Positions 1-5,279 of a stretch of DNA of 6,293 bases are shown here, piece after piece; positions within the stretch are counted from its first letter, which is position 1, and the number at the start of each line of letters is the position of its first letter. This DNA comes from Actinomycetota bacterium (GTDB lineage: Bacteria > Actinomycetota > Acidimicrobiia > Acidimicrobiales > Ilumatobacteraceae): contig SXWG01000185.1 in assembly GCA_005789925.1 (NCBI GenBank), positions 1 through 6,293 of the forward strand, read 5' to 3'. Below the pieces are notes generated by a model. It searched no databases. It had not been told where the DNA came from and saw only the letters and a list, made by a program, of their open reading frames with translations. Both the position numbers and the translations under genes were made by a program.

Positions 1-702
1 GATGCCGGCGACCCTGTCGAGCTCGCGGCGCGCTATGACCGTGAAGGCGCTGATGAACTGGTGTTTTTGGACATCACTGCGTCGTCAGATGGTCGAGACA
101 CCATGGTCGACGTCGTGTCGCGCACGGCAGAACAAGTCTTCATACCTTTCACCGTCGGCGGCGGCATTCGGGAAGTAGCTCATGCTCGGGCGCTGCTGCG
201 CGCCGGGGCCGACAAAGTGAGCATCAACACATCTGCTGTTGAGCGACCTGAATTGATTTCAGAGATTGCAGAAGAGTTCGGGGCCCAGTGCGTGGTTTGT
301 GCGATCGATGCGAAGCGTGATGCAGAGACCGGACGCTGGCTGGTCCACCTACACGGTGGTCGCACTCCGACTGACCGTGATGCCGTGGAGTGGGCGGTCT
401 ACGCTGTCCGGCACGGTGCTGGTGAGATTCTCCTCACCTCGATGGACCGTGACGGCACACGCGCAGGTTTCGACATTGACCTGACGCACGCAGTGTCGTC
501 TGCGGTGTCGGTTCCGGTGATCGCCAGCGGGGGCGTCGGCTCACTTGACAATCTCGTCGAAGGGGTCGTTTATGGTGGTGCCACTGGTGTCTTGGCTGCC
601 TCAATTTTTCACTTCGGCGAACACACTGTCGCCGACGCTAAACGAGTGTTGAGTGCACACGGCGTACGAGTCCGTCCAGCTCGTCCGCTTGACCAGCCAT
701 GA
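1..702 (+). CDS. hisF: Imidazole glycerol phosphate synthase cyclase subunit HisF (5' end missing)
   Basis: HisF is the (beta/alpha)8-barrel cyclase that uses ammonia from HisH to turn PRFAR into imidazole glycerol phosphate and AICAR, in the cytoplasm. The reading frame is open from base 1 and 233 residues are visible. Aligned from memory to the Thermotoga enzyme, the first residue seen corresponds to about residue 28, so roughly 27 N-terminal residues, including catalytic Asp11, lie upstream. Visible family motifs are DAGDPVELA at the start, VFLDITAS, the phosphate-binding PFTVGGGIR, GADKVSINT, AIDAKR (its Asp at 307-309 matches catalytic Asp130), GAGEILLTSMDRDGT with the Asp pair equivalent to 174/176, PVIASGGVG, and LAASIFHF. 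The tail after the usual VRVRP end is a few residues long. The last 65 bases overlap the end of the opposing hydrolase gene. Identification is firm; only the start is absent. Confidence 0.97.
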   Translation, partial: DAGDPVELAARYDREGADELVFLDITASSDGRDTMVDVVSRTAEQVFIPFTVGGGIREVAHARALLRAGADKVSINTSAVERPELISEIAEEFGAQCVVCAIDAKRDAETGRWLVHLHGGRTPTDRDAVEWAVYAVRHGAGEILLTSMDRDGTRAGFDIDLTHAVSSAVSVPVIASGGVGSLDNLVEGVVYGGATGVLAASIFHFGEHTVADAKRVLSAHGVRVRPARPLDQP

Positions 703-1267
703 AATGATCCGCAGTTTGTGCAATGCGGGTCTCAACGTTCGTCCATCGTGCGAACTCTTCGTGTGCCGCATCAACTGAGGTGAACTGGTCATGGGCAGGT
801 AGCAGCACATGTGTGCGGCGGTGATCACGCCGCGCGACACATTCTCCTGACAACATCGCGACAGGTGGGGCTACCACGGCCCAACAGTGGGCGCGTGGGT
901 CGCTCACGTTCAGGCACGTTGCAGCTCCGAAGGAGTACCCAGCGACGACGATTGGCGCGTCAGGTGCGATCGTTGCGAGAAAGCCAATTGCAGCGGCCAC
1001 ATCGAGGCGTTCTGCGCCTTCGCCGTCGTGGACACCTTCACTGTGGCCGACGCCACGAAAGTCTGGTGCGAGGGCGAGACCATCACGCTGAGCCACGCTG
1101 GCCACGATGTTGCGAACCACAGTGTTGTGACGGTCACCGCCATAGAGCGGATGTGGATGACACACCACCCACGCCATGGACGGAGCAGCGCCGCCGTCCA
1201 CGCGTATGAGGTCTGCTTCGAGCACCAATCCGTCGAGTGTCTGCAAAGAAACGGTTTCCACTCGCAC
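638..1267 (-). CDS. Alpha/beta hydrolase, COG2945-like (HPHPLYGG type)
   Basis: A predicted cytoplasmic serine hydrolase of 209 residues with unknown substrate. Visible in order are the oxyanion-side motif CHPHPLYGGDRHN (36-48), the DFRGVGHSEG strand-loop (69-78), the nucleophile elbow GYSFGA with Ser112, PAHDQF with the likely acid Asp160, and ADHF with the likely base His188. The catalytic triad is therefore complete. The His188 codon (706..704) lies just beyond the hisF stop, so the tail-to-tail overlap only covers the C-terminal helix. I chose GTG at 1267..1265 (protein start VRVETVSL) because a TACCGT -10-like box ends 7 nt before it. ATG at 1288..1286 would add seven residues. GTG at 1261..1259 is preceded by AGGGG with 7-nt spacing. 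The open frame continues upstream to 1627, but that part is antisense to the groES-like gene and has no family resemblance. The general family is clear; the exact function is not. Confidence 0.9.
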   Translation of the reverse strand: MRVETVSLQTLDGLVLEADLIRVDGGAAPSMAWVVCHPHPLYGGDRHNTVVRNIVASVAQRDGLALAPDFRGVGHSEGVHDGEGAERLDVAAAIGFLATIAPDAPIVVAGYSFGAATCLNVSDPRAHCWAVVAPPVAMLSGECVARRDHRRTHVLLPAHDQFTSVDAAHEEFARWTNVETRIAQTADHFMAGQADELDGLVRRVHSTLV

Positions 1268-1274
1268 GCCCCTG

Positions 1275-1284
1275 ACGGTACCGT
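1275..1284. promoter_or_regulatory. Palindromic two-way -10 element between hydrolase and groES-like gene
   Basis: The bases ACGGTACCGT form a perfect 10-bp palindrome. On each strand it contains TACCGT, which fits the actinobacterial -10 pattern TANNNT: 1279-1284 on plus, 1280..1275 on minus. On plus, 7 nt (1285-1291) separate the box from the in-frame GTG of the groES-like gene at 1292. On minus, 7 nt (1274..1268) separate it from the in-frame GTG of the hydrolase at 1267. Both distances suit transcription starting at or next to the start codon, giving leaderless mRNAs. A weak plus-strand -35 match, TTTCCA, lies at 1255-1260 with an 18-nt spacer; I see no good minus-strand -35. The geometry is seen in the sequence; promoter function is inferred. 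Confidence 0.55.
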
Positions 1285-1291
1285 GCATGGC

Positions 1292-1618
1292 GTGTCGGCC
1301 GGTGACGAGAAGCTTCCCATCAAGATGTTGAACGACAGGTTGCTCGTGCGCATTCCTCAGAACGAAGGAGAGCGTCGTTCGAGTGGCGGAATCCTCATTC
1401 CGGCTACTGCGCAGATCAGCAAGCGTCTCGTGTGGGCGGAAGTCGTGGCCCTCGGCGCAAACGTCAGGTCGGCAGAAGTCGGGGACCGCGTGTTGTTCAG
1501 CCCCGATGACCGCTACGAAGTGGAAGTAGGCGGCAACGATTACATCATGTTGCGTGAACGCGACATTCATGCGGTCGCTGCAAGTCGTATCGAAGCCAGC
1601 ACGGGGTTGTATCTCTGA
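1292..1618 (+). CDS. GroES-like (Cpn10) co-chaperonin paralog
   Basis: A 108-residue protein of the Cpn10 fold, which normally forms a heptameric lid on the GroEL chamber. MLNDRLLVR (12-20) matches the first strand, GERRSSGGILIPATAQISKR (26-45) covers the mobile loop with the hydrophobic GGILIP contact, and AEVVALG, VGDRVLFS, DYIMLRERDIHAV follow in Cpn10 order. It ends in STGLYL, beyond the usual GroES end. From memory, a second, divergent actinobacterial GroES-like family shares KLPI-MLxDR, EGERRSSGGI-IPATA and STGLYL; this looks like that family rather than the main groES of a groES-groEL pair. No groEL is next to it. I chose GTG at 1292 because it keeps the KLPIK segment and lies 7 nt after a TANNNT box. 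GTG at 1283 and ATG at 1325 are alternatives. The stop overlaps the hisI start (TGATG). Whether it binds GroEL is unknown. Confidence 0.9.
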   Translation: MSAGDEKLPIKMLNDRLLVRIPQNEGERRSSGGILIPATAQISKRLVWAEVVALGANVRSAEVGDRVLFSPDDRYEVEVGGNDYIMLRERDIHAVAASRIEASTGLYL

Positions 1619-1980
1619 TGTCCGCACTCGGTCGCATCATCGTCCCTGACGCCGACCAGTTGTCCGCTGTGAAATTCAACGCAGACGGTCTTGTTCCGGT
1701 CATCACGCAGTGCGTCGACACGGGTCAGGTTCTCATGATGGCGTGGATGAACCGCGAGTCATTGTCTATGACCTTCGCAGAGGGTCGCATGGTCTACTGG
1801 AGCCGTAGTCGCCAAGAACTGTGGCGCAAAGGTGACACCAGCGGTGACGGCCAGTACGTGCGCGAGGCGTATTACGACTGTGATGGCGACACCTTGTTGT
1901 TCGTCGTCCAACAAGAGGGCAAAGGTGCGTGCCACACGGGGGAGCGCACGTGTTTCTTCCAGCCTTTCGGCGCAAAGTGA
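1618..1980 (+). CDS. hisI: Phosphoribosyl-AMP cyclohydrolase HisI
   Basis: HisI hydrolyses the purine ring of PR-AMP in the third step of histidine synthesis, as a cytoplasmic Zn/Mg dimer. The 120-residue length fits a stand-alone cyclohydrolase without the HisE pyrophosphatase domain. Visible motifs are VLMMAWMNRESL (38-49), YWSRSRQELWRKGDTSG (60-76), YDCDGD (86-91) with Asp87, Asp89 and Asp91 as likely Mg ligands and Cys88 as a likely Zn ligand, and ACHTGERTC (104-112) with Cys105 and Cys112 as the other Zn ligands. After TSG the protein has DGQ where many homologs have HxQ, so one commonly conserved His is Asp77 here. The ATG shares its A with the groES-like stop, suggesting translational coupling; no Shine-Dalgarno sequence stands out. 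It is separated from hisF by the hydrolase and groES-like genes. Confidence 0.96.
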   Translation: MSALGRIIVPDADQLSAVKFNADGLVPVITQCVDTGQVLMMAWMNRESLSMTFAEGRMVYWSRSRQELWRKGDTSGDGQYVREAYYDCDGDTLLFVVQQEGKGACHTGERTCFFQPFGAK

Positions 1981-1993
1981 ACGACCGCGCGTC

Positions 1994-3532
1994 ATGACGA
2001 GCTCTGCAGAACTCACGATCAAACCGACGCGCGATGAGTTTCGTGAACTTGCACGAACTCACACGGTCGTGCCGGTCTGGACGGAAGTGTTGGCTGACCT
2101 CGAGACACCTCTGGCTGCCTTTGTGAAGCTGGTCGGTGACGGGGATGGTTTCCTACTCGAATCGGTCGAGCATGGTGAGCGGTGGAGTCGATTTTCCTTT
2201 GTCGGTCGTCATCCGCGTGGGACATTGACGTTGCGCAACGGTCGCATCACCGTTCAGGGTTCGGTGCCAAACACGGTCCCCCTTGACCGCGGCATCCTCG
2301 CGGCAATGGAGGAATTGTTGCGGGTGTACCAAGCGCCGCACTTCGACGATCTTCCGCCACTACAAGGAGGTCTCATGGGTCACCTTGGCTATGACGTCAT
2401 CCGCGAAGTCGAGAACCTGCCGAACGTGCCACCAGATGACCGTGACGTTCCCGATGCGTCAGTCAGCATCATCGGTTCGCTCGCTGCGTTCGACCATTGG
2501 CGACAGCGTGTGTACATGCTCGAAAGTGTTCTCGTCGCCGGACTCGATTCACGCGGTGTCGACGAGGCGTACTCATCTGCGGTCGATCGCGTCCATCGTG
2601 CAGTCGAGGATCTTTCGAAGCCACTCGACTACGTCGCCGTTGAGCCACCCGTGCCAGGCGAGGACTTGCCGGCGATGCGCTCATCGATGCCAGACGGCGC
2701 CTATGAACGGGCCGTCGAAGCGGCCAAAGAGCACGTACGCGCAGGAGACATCTTCCAAGTCGTGTTGTCGCAGCGGTTTTCGCTCAACCTGGAAGCCGAC
2801 CCATTCGACGTCTATCGCGTCTTGCGACAAGTGAACCCGAGCCCGTACATGTATTTCGTGCGACAACCAGACCTCACCATTGTCGGTGGTTCGCCGGAAC
2901 CGATGGTGCAAGTGCAGGGTCGCCGCGTGATCTCGCGACCAATCGCTGGCACCCGCAAACGTGGACGCGATGACGACCATGACCGCCGTCTTGCTGCCGA
3001 GTTGCGAGAGAACCCCAAAGAGCGCGCCGAGCACGTCATGCTCGTCGACTTGGCGCGTAACGATGTCGGTCGTGTCGCCAAGTTCGGCACGGTGCACGTC
3101 GATGAACTCATGACACTCGAGCGATACAGCCATGTCATGCACCTCACTTCACAGGTGTCCGGCGAGTTGATCGACGGGCTCGGCCCGATCGATGTCTTGC
3201 GCGCCACATTGCCGGCCGGAACAGTGAGCGGAGCTCCGAAAGTTCGTGCGATGGAGATCATCGACGACCTAGAGCCCGTAAAACGTGGCCCGTATGCAGG
3301 TGTCGTCGGCTACGTCGATTTCGCCGGCAACCTCGACACCGCCATCGCCATTCGGACCATGTTCGTGTCAAAGAAGGGCGCAACACTGCAAGCCGGTGCC
3401 GGAATTGTCGCGGACAGTGATCCAGCAGACGAAGAACTCGAATGTCGCAACAAAGCCGCCGCGCTACTTGCGACCGTGCCGGCGGCTCGTCGAATGACCG
3501 TTCGTCGTCGTGCCGCAGGCACGAAAGCCTAA
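1994..3532 (+). CDS. trpE: Anthranilate synthase component I TrpE
   Basis: TrpE converts chorismate and ammonia (delivered by TrpG) to anthranilate, the first committed step of tryptophan synthesis. The 512 residues are full length. The N-terminal domain contains LLES (54-57) and the chorismate domain NPSPYMYF (281-288); both are known parts of the tryptophan feedback pocket, so the enzyme is probably feedback-inhibited. Catalytic-domain motifs are GGSPEPMV (298-305), PIAGTRKRG (316-324), ENPKERAEHVMLVDLARND (339-357), LPAGTVSGAPKVRAMEIID (406-424) and GAGIVADSDP (468-477). PIAGT, with Ala where PabB-type enzymes usually carry the nucleophilic Lys (PIKGT), favours TrpE over aminodeoxychorismate synthase. 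The frame is open upstream to 1832, but homology begins after ATG 1994, 13 nt past hisI, so I start there. No trpG is in the window. No leader peptide or attenuator is visible in the 13-nt gap. Confidence 0.97.
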   Translation: MTSSAELTIKPTRDEFRELARTHTVVPVWTEVLADLETPLAAFVKLVGDGDGFLLESVEHGERWSRFSFVGRHPRGTLTLRNGRITVQGSVPNTVPLDRGILAAMEELLRVYQAPHFDDLPPLQGGLMGHLGYDVIREVENLPNVPPDDRDVPDASVSIIGSLAAFDHWRQRVYMLESVLVAGLDSRGVDEAYSSAVDRVHRAVEDLSKPLDYVAVEPPVPGEDLPAMRSSMPDGAYERAVEAAKEHVRAGDIFQVVLSQRFSLNLEADPFDVYRVLRQVNPSPYMYFVRQPDLTIVGGSPEPMVQVQGRRVISRPIAGTRKRGRDDDHDRRLAAELRENPKERAEHVMLVDLARNDVGRVAKFGTVHVDELMTLERYSHVMHLTSQVSGELIDGLGPIDVLRATLPAGTVSGAPKVRAMEIIDDLEPVKRGPYAGVVGYVDFAGNLDTAIAIRTMFVSKKGATLQAGAGIVADSDPADEELECRNKAAALLATVPAARRMTVRRRAAGTKA

Positions 3533-3535
3533 ACA

Positions 3536-4372
3536 ATGGCCACGGATTCAACGGCAGAAGAAGGTCGGTCGTGGTGCGAGGCGCCACGCGAGGTCGGATT
3601 GGTGCAAGGTGATGATGCCGCCGAGTTCTTGCACTCCCAGTTGGCCCAGGACCTACGACAATTGTCGGTGGGTTCGAGTGCGCATTCGCTCATCCTCGAG
3701 CCGACTGGTCACCTTGTTGCGCTCGTGCGCGTGACTCGCCATCTCGACACCGTGTTCACATTGGACACAGACATCGGCACAGGTGATGCAATCATCGCGC
3801 GGCTTGGCAAGTTCGTGTTGCGATCGAAAGTCGCAATGCGACGTAGCGAATGGATCGTGCGCAGTTATTTCGGACAAGGTGTCGCAGCTTCGTTTCGCGG
3901 TGTGGTGGGCACGGCGCCGCGTTGGTGGTGTGGGGTCGATGACGTGGACGTCATCGGTGACGCAGGAACTTTGCAAAAAATTGGCGTTGAGTGTTCGCTC
4001 AGCGAGTACGAGGAACATCGAGTCGACGCGGGTTGGCCTCGGGTCGGCGTCGACATCGAAGTGGGAGACCTGCCTGCAACCACTGGCGTGCTGAGTGTCG
4101 CCGTGAGTTTCACCAAAGGTTGTTATCCAGGTCAAGAGTTGGTCGAGCGCATGGATTCACGAGGCTCTTCTGCACCGACGCAAGTGCTCGTTGTGCCGTC
4201 AGACGATGTCGACGATGTCGGTTCTGTGGTGATTGCAGGTGGCGCTGACGTCGGAGTGGTGACGTCGCGCGGAACGTCGCAGGCGCTAGTGCGCGTCAAG
4301 CGCGGTGCTGAAATGAGCGAGCTCTGGGTTCGACCGGACCGCTTCGCGGAAACGATCCTTCGCCAACGTTGA
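3536..4372 (+). CDS. ygfZ: YgfZ/GcvT-family folate-binding Fe-S maintenance protein
   Basis: A 278-residue protein related to the T-protein of glycine cleavage. YgfZ (IBA57 in mitochondria) is a tetrahydrofolate-linked factor for making or repairing certain Fe-S enzymes in the cytoplasm. The hallmark is KGCYPGQE (194-201), matching the KGCYxGQE signature with the invariant Cys196, inside FTKGCYPGQELVERMDSRG. The N-terminal part shows the GcvT-like VQGDDAAEFLHSQLAQDL (23-40), and AGWPRVGVDI (165-174) with DLPATTG just before the signature is also typical. The C-terminal barrel (about 215-278) is short and diverged. The signature separates it from true GcvT aminomethyltransferase. ATG at 3536 lies 3 nt after the trpE stop, so it is almost surely cotranscribed with trpE. 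Its last 87 bases overlap the opposing protease gene. The symbol is by family; actinobacterial members are often annotated only as YgfZ-like. Confidence 0.92.
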   Translation: MATDSTAEEGRSWCEAPREVGLVQGDDAAEFLHSQLAQDLRQLSVGSSAHSLILEPTGHLVALVRVTRHLDTVFTLDTDIGTGDAIIARLGKFVLRSKVAMRRSEWIVRSYFGQGVAASFRGVVGTAPRWWCGVDDVDVIGDAGTLQKIGVECSLSEYEEHRVDAGWPRVGVDIEVGDLPATTGVLSVAVSFTKGCYPGQELVERMDSRGSSAPTQVLVVPSDDVDDVGSVVIAGGADVGVVTSRGTSQALVRVKRGAEMSELWVRPDRFAETILRQR

Positions 4373-5221
4373 CCTCAGCCCGGCTTGTAGCCAGGCGACC
4401 GCCGACTGATCGTCACCAAGCAACACAGATGCCCGCGCGACGTGCAAAGCGACTTGCTCATTCGGGCACTGGCTGTATGCCGCACGGCCAAACACCAGCG
4501 CGTCGCGATAGCGCTGATTCGACACGAGGGAGGTGATGAGAAACAGGTCGGTCTCAGGATCACCAGTCGGTTCGACCGCAGCGGTCTGCAGCACACGTTC
4601 GGCCGAGAGCGATTGGTACTGAAAGATCATGATGAAGATGAGAAATGGTGCGAGACCTTTGTTGCCGGTCGTGAACATAACGACGAGTGCACCGGCACTG
4701 AGGACCAGGCTCGCGTACAGCATCCACACCCGACCTTTGCCGGGGAAGAAGGCGTCAAGGACACTCGCCACGAGCGCGCCTCCGTCGAGTGGCAGCAAGG
4801 GCACGAGGTTCAACAGCCCGAGTGCGACACCAGCCCACCAAATGGCGACAGATGCATCGCTGGACGAGATGTCTGATTCGCTGAGCGGATTCACGCCCAT
4901 GAATGCGAGCACTGTGCATCCGACGACGACTTGAAGCATCGGACCAGAGAGTGCGATGCCTGCGCGTTCCCACCACCGCAGTTCGCGTGATGGTTGGTAC
5001 GAGGCATACGCGACGAGAAAATCAAGTGAGATGGCTGCCTCTGCACCAGTTGCTCGCGCCGCAAACGCGTGACCGAGTTCATGAACAAGTGTGAACACAC
5101 CGATGGCCGCCGCAACCCACAGGCCGATGGTTCCTCCGTAAAGAAACACGATGAGGCCGAGAAAGACGATGAATCCGGGACGAACTCGAACCGGAAAGCC
5201 GAAGAGTGACAGTCCTGACAT
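4286..5221 (-). CDS. Site-2-protease-family (M50) membrane metalloprotease with TPR-like tail
   Basis: A 311-residue predicted intramembrane zinc protease. HELGH (47-51) in an early membrane helix gives two Zn-binding His and the catalytic Glu; NLVPLLPLDGG (138-148) supplies the third ligand Asp in the family N-x-x-P...DGG motif; SGP (92-94) is also typical. Hydrophobic stretches at about 17-29, 34-55, 88-110, 127-146, 166-185 and 188-201 suggest about six membrane segments. I see no PDZ domain, which sets it apart from RseP/RIP-type long members and places it with small sporulation-factor/rhomboid-like S2P forms. Residues about 222-285 (for example TDLFLITSLVSNQRYRDALVF and a following Ala-rich helix pair) look like TPR-type helical hairpins in a soluble tail. 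ATG at 5221..5219 lies 9 nt after a TAGGCT -10-like box. The substrate is unknown. The 3' end overlaps the ygfZ gene by 87 nt. Confidence 0.92.
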   Translation of the reverse strand: MSGLSLFGFPVRVRPGFIVFLGLIVFLYGGTIGLWVAAAIGVFTLVHELGHAFAARATGAEAAISLDFLVAYASYQPSRELRWWERAGIALSGPMLQVVVGCTVLAFMGVNPLSESDISSSDASVAIWWAGVALGLLNLVPLLPLDGGALVASVLDAFFPGKGRVWMLYASLVLSAGALVVMFTTGNKGLAPFLIFIMIFQYQSLSAERVLQTAAVEPTGDPETDLFLITSLVSNQRYRDALVFGRAAYSQCPNEQVALHVARASVLLGDDQSAVAWLQAGLRSTLAKDRFREAVRSNPELAHFSTALDAH

Positions 5222-5230
5222 GTGCTTCCC

Positions 5231-5236
5231 AGCCTA
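5231..5236 (-). promoter_or_regulatory. Candidate -10 box for the M50 protease gene
   Basis: On the minus strand, TAGGCT (5236..5231) fits TANNNT and lies 9 nt before the ATG at 5221. Transcription would start within about 0-3 nt of the start codon, so the mRNA would be leaderless or nearly so. A GGGA within the 9-nt spacer is a poor Shine-Dalgarno match. I see no clear -35. A six-base pattern with four free or loosely fixed positions occurs easily by chance, so this rests on its position and on the similar arrangement at neighbouring starts. Confidence 0.35.
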
Positions 5237-5265
5237 CGGATGGTCATGGTCGAGAGGTCCCCGCC

Positions 5266-5271
5266 TAGACT
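5266..5271 (+). promoter_or_regulatory. Candidate -10 box for ppdK (leaderless start)
   Basis: TAGACT fits TANNNT and ends 8 nt before the ppdK GTG at 5280, the spacing expected if transcription begins at the start codon itself. TGGTCA at 5241-5246 matches the -35 consensus TTGACA at four of six positions, but with a long 19-nt spacer. There is no Shine-Dalgarno sequence in front of the GTG, which agrees with a leaderless mRNA. Inferred from pattern and spacing only. Confidence 0.45.
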
Positions 5272-5279
5272 CATCTCTT

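Larger units (their letters stand above)
1292..4372 (+). other. Probable operon: groES-like, hisI, trpE, ygfZ
   Basis: Four plus-strand genes are joined by a 1-base stop/start overlap (1618), a 13-nt gap (1981-1993) and a 3-nt gap (3533-3535). None of the gaps can hold a terminator or a standard promoter, so cotranscription from the promoter at 1275-1284 is the simplest reading. None of the three internal starts has a clear Shine-Dalgarno sequence, so translation may depend on coupling or on other initiation modes. The run stops where the opposing protease gene begins its tail overlap. Inferred from spacing. Confidence 0.7.

Noticed and set aside
887..1291. Upstream extension of the groES-like reading frame
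   Set aside because: It is antisense to the well-supported hydrolase, including its catalytic Ser codon, is rich in Cys/His in an uncharacteristic way, and Cpn10 homology starts only at about 1292-1325.
1268..1627. Upstream extension of the hydrolase reading frame by more than 110 codons
   Set aside because: It is antisense to the groES-like gene, has no recognisable family sequence, and the hydrolase family N-terminus (RVETVSL...DGL) begins at about 1267.
1832..1993. Longer trpE start inside hisI
   Set aside because: The added 54 residues are the out-of-frame reading of hisI and do not resemble any TrpE N-terminus; ATG 1994 gives a normal 512-residue protein.
1981..1993. Tryptophan attenuator or leader peptide before trpE
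   Set aside because: Only 13 nt separate hisI and trpE, with no Trp codons, hairpin or leader frame.
2681..3261. Long open frames antisense to trpE
   Set aside because: Shadow frames caused by high G+C codon bias opposite a strongly conserved gene; their translations show no domain pattern.
3994..4160. Possible glycine-cleavage T-protein (gcvT) instead of YgfZ
   Set aside because: The KGCYPGQE signature is specific to the YgfZ/IBA57 branch and no gcvH or gcvP is nearby.
4442..4934. Plus-strand open frames opposite the M50 protease gene
   Set aside because: They are reverse readings of the protease; charged low-complexity translations without known motifs, while the minus strand keeps HELGH and NLVPLLPLDGG.
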